Assembly (NCBI GenBank): GCA_013396915.1
Contig: VWZL01005178.1
Span: 60,053-124,052, forward strand
Reading direction: 5' to 3'
DNA length: 64,000 bases
Source of the DNA: Stercorarius parasiticus
Taxonomy: Eukaryota; Chordata; Aves; Charadriiformes; Stercorariidae
The first letter of the stretch is position 1, and each line of letters starts with the position of its first letter. The notes beneath the pieces are model-generated. The model was given only the letters and a program-made list of their open reading frames with translations. It searched no databases and was not told where the DNA came from. The position numbers and the translations under genes were made by a program. Shown here one piece after another: positions 11,314-24,500 of this stretch.

Positions 11314-14300
11314 AATACAGCTTTAATTGAGAAGTGTGCTTAAAACTGTATTGCATTTGTCAGTGGGTGCCTGGAAGTGGCCTGAGCTGATGTGGTTGGT
11401 GGCACTGCAAAGGAAGTGAGAGGATAACGGGACCGTTTGGAAAATCAATATTCAGTCTTGCCTACCAGATTGAGTTGTTCTGTTCTGGCATTTAGACCTG
11501 CCTTCAGGGATGACGACTTGCCTGCTTCCCATCCTCCAGATAGCTGCAAGATGAGGGAGGAACCAGTTCAGCCATCTCAATCTGTTTTCCCTCTGAGAGA
11601 GCAGAGTAGCTGTGTCCAAAGGAGAACTTATTTAGGGGAAGAATCTATTTAGTTTTGCTCTTTTCTCCCCTACCCCCAGTGTTAAAATATTTGGATCATC
11701 TCTTAGGAACCTCTGTTCCTTCATGCATGGGAGCTTCTGCAGATTGTCCTTATACAGGAGCGTTGCATTGTTTATTTTGTTTCCCCTCGGTATGAATTTT
11801 TTAGATTTCTCTTTTCTGATATTGCCAAAACATGCTATAGCAGGCTGTGTTCTCTTACAACCCATTCCATGTCGAAATGTAAACCCATTGCAACACAGCC
11901 CGTCTGGCATATGTTGTCACGGCGTTTAAAAAGTTGCCCTGCTTTTCTGTCGGCGTTGAGAATTTTATTAAATAAGAGTATGTATTTTTCCAAATTCCCC
12001 ATGGGCAAAAGCAGGTAGAAAACAGATACCTATGTCTAATTATAACCTTATATTTCACATTAATCTCTCTTAATTTTCTTTCATCCCACCTCCAGCGTGC
12101 ATTCTCTCATTCATAATTGCCACTGGATAATTTGAAGTCATTTGCTTACTCAGGGCTTTATGCCATACGCTCGCGGATTGTGGCATATGAATCCTTCGCA
12201 AAAAATAAAATGAGAAGCTCGTTCTCACTGTATAGGTAGCTCTCTCCCTCCCTGTCCCAAAGTTACCAAGCAAATTGTTGCTATTAACTTTTAAATTAGT
12301 GTACTCGTTGCTCAAGGAAAAGCTCAGTGTTCAGAGGAATTTTGCAACAGACTCCAGACTGACTTTGCCTCTTCAGGAGAGAGATTCCACGCTATGTGTA
12401 TGTTGCCAAAATACCTGGTGTGTGGTTCCTCCTCGGCTGTTGTGGGAATTCCATTGTTCCCAGGGAACTGCCTTGTTGAAGGAGAAAGGACTGCTCAGCC
12501 TTGTCCCATGGGGGACTTTAGACTTGTGGCACTGTTGACGCCCAGATGGATGCTGTAACTGATCTGAGTGACAAGGATGTGGCTTTTTAATTTTTCCTCC
12601 CTCTCTGATCAGTCTTGTTTTGCTCTGTGCTTTGTTTTGTGCTACTTTAAATATTTTCAGGATTTTGGGCTCGTTTGCTGTGTTTAGAAATATTACTGCC
12701 TCTTGATCCACAGGAAAAAAAAAAAATTACCTCCCAAACCAGAAACTCTGGGAACGTTCAGACTGAACAAAAAAACCCAACAAATTTTCAAGGCTCCCTG
12801 GTATGTAAATATGCTCCGACTTCTATTAAGTGAATATATGGCTTGAACGTGGTGAGATTATTAGTGGCAGTTATCCTAAAAGGAGATAGAATTCCTCTTC
12901 TAGCTCACTCTCCTGTTTCCAGCTCCCTCAAAGCTGTCTCTCTCTTTTTACAGAGTTAAGTCACAGAAATCCTTTAGTTCATTAGATATGGACAAACAAA
13001 AGGGGAAATACACTTCCAGTTCTTAAACTAGCCATGGCTTGGGAAAGGCCTGCCCCAGTTTCCAGACAGACTGAAGTCCTTGTGTAGTTTCCTTTCCTTT
13101 GGTTTTCTTTGGCCCCACAGCCCACTGAGTCGGGCAGAGAGTTGCTCTTACTGCCAAAGAGATGTGTCTAAACAAAAGCAAGTCCTAGCAAGGCCTCTTG
13201 TGCCTCGAGAGGGAATATTCCCATTGCCTGCTCTCTTACAGTTCGGTCACCGGTGGCTCAACCTCAGTTTCCCTTCCTTTGCGTCAGGGAACAACATGCA
13301 CAGGGCTTTTTACTTATCCTTAAGCACTTAAACCCCAGTTATGAAATGTTTTTGTGACCCGCTCTCCTTTGGGTTTCTGTGAGAACTAAGACCCTTACTG
13401 CCACAGGGGGAACGGTCCTACCCAGCACTATAGTCCGACTCGGATGTTGTATTGTGCGTTTTCTGTGAGGCAAATGTCATCCCACTGGGTTAACCTGTCG
13501 GACACACGTTGATCTCTTACTTTGTATTCACTTCCTTTGGTCAAGAAGTATGCAAAGCCTTGGTCTGCTACACTGGTTAATGTTTTCTGCTATTCACATT
13601 TCTTTCAATCCATTTTATGCAGCCCTATTTTTTTTGGTCAAAGTCTTTCATATTCCAAGTCATTTATCTTATAAAACAGCTACTTAGTGCAACTTCAGTG
13701 TTAAGAATTTACAGTGTGATAGAGCTGGGGAGGGGGTGGCTGAAAATCAAACATTATCAAGCAAAAGCACATGCCACTTCTTGTGTATCTTATTCTGCAA
13801 TTCTTTGAAGTTTAATCTTTTCAAAAGAAAAGCCTTTCAGCTACTTTGTGGCAACAACTCCGGCTTGTAACTTTTGACTGCACAGTGCTCCTAGTCCATA
13901 AACTGATCTCATCCTTTTCTGACAATTAATGCTAAAGTGAATTTAAATTGGATCTCCTACTGCCACCGCATCAGCTGTCTGGAGCAGTTTGCCTACCTTG
14001 GTCTCCCACACTAATTCTCTCTGTGCCTTTTCACAATGCTGCTAAAAATCCTGACCTCCTTGATAGCTTGCCAGCTGGTAGAGCCCTAAACGAGTTTCCC
14101 TTCACGCGTGGATTTGGTTGTGCATCCGCTTTGCAGAGCCATAGGAGACTAGAGAAGGGGTGACTGAAGCCTGCACTTTGGGGATCAGGAGATCAGCTTA
14201 AGCGGTGCCATAAGCCTTTGAAGCCACCTTCACCTTATGTTTCAGCTGCATTAAGATGCAGAACGGAGCAGGGGTCAGTGCAGCTCACGCGTGCCCTGGG

Positions 14301-15201
14301 TGAAGCTCGGCATGAACTTCTCCTTCCTTCCCCTTCTACCGAGTGCTCTGCAGAGCTGCAGCCCCAGCACTTCGTCCCTCTCCTGTGCGGTTGTGTGGGC
14401 TGTGCGCATCCCCAGGCCAGCATACAGAGATGCTCTCGGAGCTGCGATGAGGGCTGTAAAAGGAAGAATTCTCCTTGCATCCTTTTCTTTTCATGCAAGG
14501 AAGAAGCATTCACAGGTTGGCTCTCAAGGCTCCCATTTATCTGAAAAGCGCTATCTTGATTACTGGGCTAAAAGTGGAAATATTTTTATACTGTGATAAG
14601 TTTTTGGTNATGTGGGCTGGTAAACAGTGAGTATAATATCACATTGTCTTGTGGTTTGTTCTGTAGTCAAAGGAGTAATTATACGAAAGTTGTCTCCCCC
14701 CTCCCTTTAGCCCCTGTTGTACAGTAATTCTGCTAGCATTGGGTTATGAGAGAATTGTATTTATACCAAGGCCTCTGAGAAAGTCTGTGTACAGAAGCTC
14801 ACAGAGTCGTGACCAAGAGCTTATTGTGTCTGACAAGGTTTCCCATAGCAGGTTATACATTTCGGAGCGTTCTGCATCCTATTTTCAAAGGCTCAGCACT
14901 CACAGCTGGGGCCAAATTTTCAAAAGGGAAACATTTTGGTGTAGAGCCTGGAATAAGGGACGGTGACGAAAATGCGGTCGTTACCTATCACTTTGGAAAA
15001 CCTGTGAGCTTATTTTTGTTGCCTTAACAGTACCTTTGCTTAAACACCTATATTAATAAAAACATCTTGCCCTCTGTGAACCGACTGTAAATGTTTCCTG
15101 AGGACATTACTAAACTCATACATGTCAGTGGCATAACTGTTTCCATGGAAACTAACATACTTTTAAAGGAAAATAATAAAACGCCCAACAGAGGACATAT
15201 G
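11314..15201. other. Non-coding sequence, one ambiguous base
   Basis: No gene is recognised. The base at 14609 is N. The stretch 12070-12220 (Ser/Thr-free, AT-rich, with words such as TAATTTTC and CATAATTGCCACTGG) has an enhancer-like texture. A poly-A run lies near 12716-12726. Several open frames of 60 to 110 codons overlap one another on both strands at 14200-14600, in a GC-richer patch, without any protein signature. Confidence 0.5.
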
Positions 15202-15400
15202 AGAACATAAAAACGGCCATAGCAGGTTAGAGCAAAGGTCTGTTGAGATGTGTGTCCTGCATACAGCAGTGGTCAACGGAAGGTGCTTGGTGAGGTGTGT
15301 CAGAACAATGGAAGCATGTGGCAATGCTGCTCCAGGAATTCTTTCGGCTTTAGCAGTTTTGGACTCAAATACTTCCTGAGCCAAAGGTGTCAGCCTTACA
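15202..15400 (+). mobile_element. Ancient CR1/L3-like amniote repeat
   Basis: GAACATAAAAACGGCCATAG followed by 'caggttagagcaaaggtct' matches the remembered reptile/bird repeat words 'gaacataagaacggccatactgggtcagaccaaaggtcc'. Further on, 'cagtggtcaac.gaaggtgctt' matches 'cagtggccaatgccaggtgctt', and 'cttcctgagccaaaggt' near 15370-15390 matches 'cttcctgagccagaggt'. Three collinear blocks in the right order make a chance match unlikely. The copy is old, with many substitutions and no frame. Its class (CR1 superfamily) is from memory and was not searched. Confidence 0.6.
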
Positions 15401-18400
15401 AGCAACATATACGTGTTTTTGCTACTGTGAAAAGCCTCGTACAGCACAATGACATGTCTTTGCAATCAGGCTCTTGCAACAATATCATTCCGCAGAGAAC
15501 ATAGGGGCAAATTGACCGTCTTTAGTAGTTAATTCAGTCCTTCCTCAAGCAAAATGCCTGCTAGCTTTGCTTCCTTAAATGTTTCAAGGTTAACTGTCTA
15601 GAATTCATCGTGGAGATGCTTTAGGGAAAGAACTGGGGTCATAGGGTTTCGCTTAGAATGACAGTTGGAAGAGAGCAATCCTCTGTATATTATCACACTC
15701 TTTTATCCTAAGAGCTAATCATTTGTTCAATTTTTCTTAATATCACATGTCTTACATAACCTTGTTCACTTCACCTGCCCTTTGTCCCTGCCCCTGTCCA
15801 TCTCGATCAGGACGCTCCTTTTAAAACAGGTGGTTAAAATGATGTGCTTCCCGTCTTTTTTTTAAGGAGGATTGCACATCTTCGTTTAAGTTTGAAGCCA
15901 GGCTTTAGAGAAATGTGGTTTCCAGTTGTGCAAGTGTGTAAAAAATCTTTTTCTATACACATTTCTCGGTGCTGAAACTTGGAGTGCCATCTCTGTGCAT
16001 GGTAAATTGCATCAGTGCAAAGCCTTCATCGTAGTTGGGGAAAAAGCAAGAGATGTGCCTGTGTGCCCACGTGCAAGCTGCTTGACCCCAGCTGACATGC
16101 GTAATCTCAATATTCCACAAATCTGATGAGTTTGGTCATGGTTTGACCATGCTCTGCTGCAGATTTTCAGATGTCCAGAGCACGTACTCTGTGTCTGCCT
16201 ATGTGGGCTAGTGAAATATTATGCTGGGGAAAGACCCTGATTTATTAAGCTTTAAACAAAAAGTCCACCTTGGGTGTTAATTGGAATCTAAATTCAGGTG
16301 TTAACCTCTTCAATTGAAAATACATGCTGAGTAATTACAGGAAAGAGGCCAATTTCAGGCACAGAAGTAATTACTGAATTAGCAGAAAAGTTCAAGAAGA
16401 GCTTCAAATTTCATATCGTTGCTAAAGTTTCTGAGGAACAGTTAATCCTGAAGTGACTGGGCTCCTCACACCTGGATATGTTTTTGGAAACTTCACTTAA
16501 ATTTCAAAGAAATCTCTGCATGAATAATTCCAGAACCAGACATCAATATTTCTTAAAATGTAGCTTTGTTTTCAAATGCAGAAAACTGACTACCAGCCTG
16601 ACATTTCAGTGCTGATGAGACCGGGGAGAAAAGCTTTTTTTTGTTAGGTAGTATTTCTTTTTCTTGTTTGTGAACTTTGTGCTCTCTTGCTTGATTCATT
16701 TAAGGGAATCCTCTGAGATAACCTCCTGCCTGTAGTGGTGTGCCTCATGTCTACTGCTTCTCAAATTTTCCGTTCCCCAAGAAAGTCCTCACGTTATTTA
16801 CCTGACCGCATCAGTAGCTGCTAAAACAAGGAAATACATATCCTCTTTTTTGGTGCCAATGTCACAGTTCAATCACCAAAACAAATCTTAAACGCTACCA
16901 CTTGAATGTCAGGCTTCAGGCCATTAGCGTTTACGATAATATTTTGCTCTGGACAACAGCTGTGTCTATTTTAAGAGTTAAAGCCTCTTCTCATCCCTTG
17001 GAGAACTGTTCAGTTGTCATCAGATATTGTGATGTAGCAAAAAAGATGAGAGACGACACAAGTATTACAGTTACAGTAATGGGCGCTTAGGAGTGGATAT
17101 GTGGGGTGAAACCTTGACATTGTTGAAGTACAGTGCAGGAGCCTTTTATTCATGGTTTTGGTATAGTTGCATGATAAAGGAGTAGATACAGCTACAGTAT
17201 ATGGCCAGAGGCGCCATTCTGAAAGTGCAGAATCTGTACCACAAGTGCTTGATAACATGTCTGCGCACTCACAAGAATAATCTGATGCAAATCCTTAAAT
17301 ATAGAAGCTTTCTATTTAGTTCTCAATAGGTACTAGACCATTATTGAATAAGTCTTTCCATTAATACTTTTTTGACAACTTTCCTTTGAGTAAAATCCAT
17401 TTACAGCCAAACAATTCAGATCCTTGAAACAAACTGGTCATATATTGATATCAATTAACTAGAGAGTAAGCTACTCCCAGGTTCAAAGAACTTCTTTGTG
17501 TATTGAAAAGACAGATTATGATTGCTTCAGAGAGTATTTAAGGCCACCTTGATAAGGCAAATCCAACCAGTAACTCGGAGCACTTTTGAACTGTTTCATC
17601 TAATTTATCACATATCTAAATGGCAAGTTGTGCTGTTAGAAGAAAAAATATCTGATACACGAATTCTTTGATTCTGTCTATCGTGACAGACCCTTGGTCA
17701 GTTGATTCTGTTTCACTGCATCCAATATCTTTGACTAAGATAGAATGTCAGCATATAATACATATTCTGAGAGCGTGATGCATATATTGATGCATGTACA
17801 AGAACAATACACATGTGAAATTCACCAGGATTCTACTTTATAATAAAAATACTCTATTATGTAAAATTTTTCTGATACTCTTTTCTATGTGCATTGATTC
17901 TCTGAGTGTGCTGCAATCAGGCAAAGCCACTGTGAGACTTATCAGAAGGTAATCCCAAATAGTGAAATCATTCTCACTCATTAATATCTTTGGGAATTTG
18001 AATTGAACAGTGGAACAATTCACACTTGGTTTTGGTTTCTTTTATTATCTCCAATACATAAATCCAAGTCCTGCAGGATATTTATTTTGCACATATCTGG
18101 CATGCATTACTCAATAATAAAGAGAAAGTTGTACAGTGATTAAAGGCTCTGTTTGGAATGAATGACCCAAACATTACATTGAATTGTTTCCAATTAATTT
18201 ATTAAAGTTTCAGGTGCAGCTATCTAACTTATTTGTGCAGCCAGCATTTGCAACAGTGATAATAAGAGACGATGTCTTTAGGAGATTTATCTAGCAATCA
18301 AAATATACAGTATTTTTAAACTGTCATTATATTCTCCTTATCCGATGTACTATATTAGGCATTGAAATGAAATAAGGGAATGGAACTGAGGAGAAAGAGG

Positions 18401-19543
18401 AATTGGGGAGGTGACAAGATAGTGCTTGTGTACAACACCCACAGAGTCTTCCTGAGAAGCCCAGAAAGAAAAAGAGGGTTCTGGTACTTAATGTGCAGAA
18501 TGGTGAAGTTTGTTGAAATTAAATGTTCCTGTTTTCTAGGAGCGGGAATACCCTTGACGGTTTTTGTCTGTGTGTTGGGAGACCTGGCTGATACTCTCAG
18601 AATCATCGTTGACAGTGCTAGGGCTCTGCAGGGCCTGCTGTGGAGATGGTCCTGTAGTCTGTGTCACTCAGGGGTGGCTGGGCCACGGCTCCATAGATGA
18701 GTAAGGTAGGGAGAGGGTAGTAATGTCTGTACAAGGCAGCCTGCCTAAGGTAGTCTCTGAAACATTTTCTTTTCATGGACTCTCCAGGGAGCTGGGGACT
18801 GGTCTAGTTCGCACTGGTGAGGTCTACAGACCTTTGTGGTGGGTGGTCTCTATGCGAGCCCCAGTTAGCGCAGATGTGAGGCATGCTGTGATGACTTTTT
18901 CCAACTGCGCTGACTCTCCCCGTGATCCTAGACTTACTGATAGTTCACGTTTTTCTGGTTCTGTGTATAAAAAAAAAAGAAAAGCCACGGGGGATGGAAA
19001 AGGGGAAAATCCATAGGATAATTAAGGACAATAACTCTATACCTGTTTATTTTATCCCATCTTAAACCTTTCTGACATGTAGTGATGTCTGTAATGTAAG
19101 TGCCCTAAAGGTGTGTGGGCCGTCATATTCTTTGGTGGTGTTTGCTTTAGGAACTTAGCTGTCTGAAAGTTTTGATATCTAAGAGGAACTCCATGTTCTG
19201 GCATGATGCAGCTTGCAGGCTTCAGGGAGAAAAACAAGCCCAGCAATGCACACACTAGTCCCCTTTTAAGCCGCTGGAGGTAAAAGCATAGAAGTTCAGG
19301 CACTTAGATGTCCAGACTGAATGTAAAGAGATAAGTGATTGTATTTGTAATACCTCGGTGTGATGGATGATTCATTCAACCAATTAATAAACCCCTGCCC
19401 TGAGCATAAAGCAAAGCCTGTTTGGAAGGGTTAATGTCAGGCTCTCAGACAGCTCAGTTAAAGTTACCTTTTTGCACTCTGCAGGAGCTCCCTGAAAATC
19501 TTGTCATAAAGTCTGCTTCGTGAAGCAGAGCAAAATAATGCAG
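15401..19543. other. Non-coding, partly enhancer-like sequence
   Basis: No gene is seen. The block 16260-16620 is dense in homeodomain-like cores (several TAATTAC, TAATTG and ATTGAA words) in unique sequence and is a candidate conserved element. Near 17777-17796 the octamer TGATGCAT occurs twice, 13 bases apart. The rest is AT-rich, with no repeat that I can name. Confidence 0.5.
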
Positions 19544-19612
19544 TAATAACACTTGATATCTCATAGAAAGCCATCGTAGGATCTCCAAGCACTTTGGACA
19601 AATTAGTAAAGC
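19544..19612 (+). repeat. Ancient SINE/L2-type 3' tail fragment
   Basis: The collinear words 'acttgatatctcatagaaagcc', 'atcgtaggatctcc' and 'aagcactttggacaaa' match the common amniote tail 'tatagcgcctttcatc', 'gaggatctc', 'aaagcactttacaaa'. Three blocks in order support a true but old copy. The family (MIR, L2 or a related reptile SINE) is not resolved by eye. Confidence 0.45.
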
Positions 19613-21545
19613 CAGCTCAGCTCTATCCGTTGCCAAGTAGAGCGGGGCTGTGTTCTTTAGCAAGAGGAAGGCTTTTTTTCCTTTTTATTTCTTTCATCTT
19701 CCCTGTTCTAAAAAGACTACTTTTCTCCTTTAAAAAAAGAAAAAATAAAAAAAAATCTTTGAATGCGTTCATGTTCTGCATGGTCTCAAAGTGAAAAATT
19801 CTCAGGAGGCCACAGCAGGGAAAACAGCAACGAACAAGTTTAAAGCAGGAACCCTGTTCTGAGGTGCCCGGGAATTGAAGGCAAAAGTGCTATTGGCTGA
19901 GTGGGATCTAGATCGTACTTCTCATTTAGCTGAGGCTAAAGAAGTTTCTCAGGATCAAGTCAAGGCCCACCCCCTCTGCTAGTGATTGGAATTTTTCCAT
20001 TTATTTTAATGGAGGCAATATTGCCACTCCCAGAGGTTTCACTCAGAACAGAACCAGCTCTTGAGGGTGGGGAATATCCACAGAGGGGTTACTTCTGGCT
20101 GCCTGTTCTGTTTCTGGTGAACTTTCTTAATTTATTCTCTCCCACCCCTTTTCTAAAGATGATTTTTGTTTTTATTTTTCCTTTCAATAGAACTCGTTTC
20201 AAGATCTCCCACAGTTCTAAGCAGAGGTTTGTGTCTTGCAAACAATAACTACTCTTGTTGTGAAAGTAATTAATTCTTTTTTTGATCTGACATGATCAAG
20301 CTAAGGTTAAAAGAATACTGAGTAGTCAAGGAAACTCACTCCCGCATCTTTACCCTTATGATATTTGTTTTCAGAAGGCTTGAAATGGAATGAACCCTGT
20401 TCTTCCTTACCTCATAATAACTTTAATTTGTTTAACAGTTGGATAAAAAGCAAATTCATCACACAAGTACCTTCAAAGGGAGAATTTGGACATAGAAAAT
20501 ATTCAGCTGTGAAACAACCATCTGCCATCGCATGCGGTTTAAGCAGCTAGTACCCCTGAGCAGAGATGTAGCTGTGTATTTGAGCATCCTTAATCCTTTT
20601 CAATGCAAAGTAAAAAGGACTTGTCTGTGGCATTGTGTTTCAGATGAGTTACTGTTAGTAAATTGTGACTGTGGTAGCTATTTGACTAGTAACCATGCAT
20701 CTATGCATTATATATGAAAAAGTGTCTTGCTTGCTAGCTGGCCAGAGTGAGATCCAATTTCTGGAAGCAGTAGTCAGAAAACAACAAATTCTCCCCAAAT
20801 TCAGGAGCAGTAAAGATAATTAACCAAAGGGGGAACAGTTTACCAAGGAGTAAGGAAAACTTTACTATGTGCCTTGTCCAACTTGAAATGCATTTAAAAT
20901 CAAGGTAAACACTGTAATAGGGAAGGAGCTGTTGAATTTGTGACCTTTTTCTAGAAGAATGATTATCTGCCTGTGTTTTAATATTAGCTATTGTTTGATG
21001 AGGGAAATTTCTCAAACCGTGTTTTTCTGAAATGGTTAACTATGGGTTGTGAAGCTGGAGAACTGATCCAGCTCTTCAGCTGCTGGTACCAGACTGATTT
21101 GTACCAGCGGAGATGTGCCTGTCTGTCCTTACTGTGGGAATCCCGAGAGCAGAAAGCTTTCGGTACAAGTAATAATTCGCACTGAGTCCTGGGCCCAGCT
21201 CACTTCTGCTATGACTCCAAATGCCTAAGGCCATAAGAGAAAAGGTGAACAATAAAAGTGTCTCCAGATTGAGAATAAGAGGTCTATTTTGCCCGTAACA
21301 ACGAATACATGGAAAAAGATCACAGAACTCTCTTTCTGCCTATAAATCTGGCCCTGAGGCTCAAGGCTCATAGGTTTCACTCGTTCTTTATGATCTGAAA
21401 CAGATCCAATGTCAATCAAGGCTAGGAAGGGGGAAACCCTGCTCTGAGGAAATGACTGAACAAGAGCCCCTGTGAAGCTCTGTTGCTTAACTAACGAGCT
21501 GAAGTAAATCCAGTTTGGTGACAATGCTGTGAGGAAGAAGAGAAA
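19613..21545. other. Non-coding sequence
   Basis: An A-rich tract lies at about 19730-19757. No gene or clear repeat was found. A short piece around 20000-20035 vaguely resembles a palindromic amniote repeat but is not convincing. Confidence 0.5.
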
Positions 21546-21596
21546 GGGCTGGGAAGGGCTGTGGGGCCGGGCCTGGTGGGCAGGGGCAGCGCTGGG
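21546..21596 (+). other. Cluster of eight G-tracts (G-quadruplex)
   Basis: Eight runs of three or four G occur within 51 bases, separated by loops of 2, 2, 4, 2, 6, 2 and 7 bases. This satisfies the usual four-tract, loop 1-7 rule several times over, on the plus strand. It sits in a GC-rich patch (about 21540-21850) inside AT-rich DNA. No TATA box, CpG cluster or coding exon accompanies it, so a promoter is not supported. Confidence 0.75.
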
Positions 21597-24500
21597 CTTG
21601 CTGCAGGGTGCCCCTGAGGTGTAAGCAGCCCCCAGCTCCCCACTCTGACCTGGAGCAGCCCCTCCCTCTGACAGGAAATTTCCACACTTTTGGGTCAATC
21701 CTGAATAGTTTTGCAGTAAGGGGTTTGTTGTGAGAAAGCTTCCCCAGCACCAGGGCAGAAATCTTCCCTGAAGGAAGGGAAAGGCCACCCCGCTGCACCT
21801 CCGTGCAGGCCAAGGCTGGGGCCTGCTCTGCCTTGAGGCCTCAGGTCTGGTTCAGAGGCCTCAGTCCCCACTTAATCCTCAGAACGATGAAATGAAATCC
21901 CCACACCTCGCAGTTTTCTGTGGATTTCTTTCTGGCTAGTCCAGGTAGGTGTTATTCCCATACGTTTCTGCCTCTGATACAGCTAACTTGCTGTGGCATG
22001 GCACTGATACGTCTGGTGACTTGGAACAAGTTTGTTTTCATCATGCTTGTCCTTACAGGATTTATGTGAGGTATGAGTCTCATTAAATTAATAGCCTTCA
22101 TCTTTTCAGCATAGGATACATTTAAAACCATCTGGTCCTAAATGCTAGGTGTCTTTATCCATAAATGAAATGACAGGGTTGGGAACCTCCCTTCAGCCCT
22201 GAAGCAAGCCACAAAAACGCCAAACCCCATGGTCCCCTCCATTCAAAAGTGCTGCTCCTTAGGGTGCCTGAAAAATTACCTTCTTCTGGGTATGCAGCTG
22301 TTTCCCAAAGCTGACAGTGGCGAGTGCGCCAGTACACTCTGTTTCTGACCAAAGCTTGATGGCACCTTCGGAACCTGGGGCCCTGAAAAGCAGCTGGATG
22401 TAAGCACAGAGCTGCCCCTTCTCCGGCCTGCTAGAGACCTCAAACAAGCATAACTGTGACTGAAAAAATAAACACCCCCAGCCACAAAAATACCCCACAG
22501 TTCTCCCCCAAGAGCTGTCTGTCAGTCACTGTTGGCTCTGTGGCTCATACCAAACGGGAGACTTGGTTGCACATGGTTTTCTTTTAAAGAAGTGTCCTCA
22601 TCTGTGGTATGAGGATATCCTGATGAATAAGGTCCCAAAGTATGTATCTAATACCGCTGAGAGCTCAGTTAGGAGATTGCTTCAAAACAAGTCGTTTAAA
22701 CACGTTAATAAAGGTATTAGGTGTTTAACAGGAGTCTGGCTAGATGAGCAGATGTTTGCCAAGGACCTTTTTTTCTGATGTATCGGTCAAGAAATAAAAA
22801 AGTGAAAGGGTAGTCATGATCCCACACGAATGAAAGAAAATATACTTGAACTTATTGCTGGTTTGAATTGCTTCCCATTCCAGCTGCTTGAATCCTTGGG
22901 TTTGTTTTGTTCTCATGTGATTGGATTGAATGTTTTAGGGTTTAAAAAATTAGAAGCCTTATCAAGGTTTCCTAATACTTCAGGATTTCAGGTTTTGTGC
23001 AGACAGTTGTACTGTTTGAATCCAAAGGAATTTAAATTACAGGAGCTGATGGTTAATGTTATCTATGATGTTGTTTATGCTGTGTGCAACACTGTCTGTG
23101 TTTGGAAGTGATCTTGCAACTTCTGGTAATTAAAGCAAATATTTCACTACGTAAAGATTTTTGAATTGAGTCTGGATGTTTTAGCTAAGTTTTTGGGCTG
23201 TAGCTGTAGGACGTGCATTCAGCTGTATGATACTGGGCTGGAATTGGAAGGAAGCATTATAGAGCTCATGTCATAATCCTCTGTCTTTGAAACTACTGAG
23301 ACTGCTTTCCTTCCCGTAAAGAGCTCTCATCATACAAAAAGCATTACTCCAGAGTTCAGATGCAGAGATCTGGATAATTTTCTGTGGGAGAACTAGTGGA
23401 AGACACCCTGGATAAGGACTGAAATGGTTTAAATGTCACTTCACATTCTGTTAAGGTGTCATCTTCTTTGCAGTGAGCTTGGTTTTTGCACAGAAGAGGG
23501 AGTATGTGTAGATGTATCTGAGATCTTCTAAGATTCACCTGTGGCTGGAGTCATCTCTGTGGAGAACATACATGTGTCTGTTGCTTCTGCTTCAGCTCCT
23601 AAGTAATGCAGTTTGTATGTGGCTGCATAATCTGTGGCTATAGTCCTACATGCTACCCCAGAGTGTCAAAATTCATCTCCTGTGAAAGGTCAGCCTGTGA
23701 TACACAGTAATGTAGAATGGCAGCTAGAGAGGGATTCTTCAACCTGCTTCCTTTATGTGAATTACCTCTTTGAGATTTTCTTTACTGTATTGGTAACTTT
23801 AAAAAATAAATAAATCTCCATCTGAATTTGCTCTTCATTTTTCACTCCTTTCATCTCCAGGCTCTGACAGTAGAACGTCAATGAAAATTATCTGCGTGCA
23901 GCTGTAGTCAAGTGGGTTTGAAATATGCAAACAAGATCACTCAGGTCTGGACACTGACACTGTCCAAACTCTCTTATCTGCCTGTGTTATAGGGATTTAC
24001 TTTTACCTACTTCTGTGATTGAAGTCTCTGCAGCAAATGGAGCCTCTGACTCAGATAACCAGCACTGTATCAAGTTCATGTAATGTAGCCTATTAAAATA
24101 ACATTAAATAGTTAGATGGGATGGTCCTTTTACAGTCTTCTGAAGAGGGAAGAAACTGATGCCTAAGGCACTGAGCACTGCCTGCGAGATAGAGAGAGCC
24201 CTAAATCATTGCTTTCGATGTGTATTCAGGCCACTAACTTCGGTGCAGCTCAATGTCTTGCAAGGATGGGCCTCTAACAGAGCTGTTAAATGGGCTCAGC
24301 TACAAGAGTTGCTGCAAGTGTGCACCTGTCTAGTGACAGCAAGTTAAAAGATAAGTGCTTGAATAAATCAGTCGTCAGGTTTTATGAAAGACTTGAGAGG
24401 AGAGAGAGGACAGCAGAAAGTAGTTTGTAATGCTAATAAAAAATGAAACATGTCCTAAAAGCATGTGAGAACAAGCGAATATTAGCAGGTGTTGTAAATG

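Noticed and set aside
13230..13290. Possible reverse MIR (CAACCTCAGTTTCCC)
   Set aside because: Only one block matches; the neighbouring MIR words are missing.
15625..15690. Possible second CR1 tail (TCATAGGG ... GTTGGAAGAGAG)
   Set aside because: Only two short blocks match and they are poorly spaced; too weak to list.
20000..20035. Possible palindromic amniote repeat (CCATTTATTTTAATGGAGG)
   Set aside because: The match is short and AT-rich, and could easily be chance.
21225..21788. 187-codon minus-strand open frame
   Set aside because: It owes its length to the GC-rich, stop-poor patch; two other minus-strand frames are open over the same region, and no family is recognised.
23240..23290. 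Possible CR1 tail (GGAATTGGAAGGAA ... ATAGAGCTCATG)
   Set aside because: Similarity is limited to a few words and the diagnostic terminal repeat is absent.
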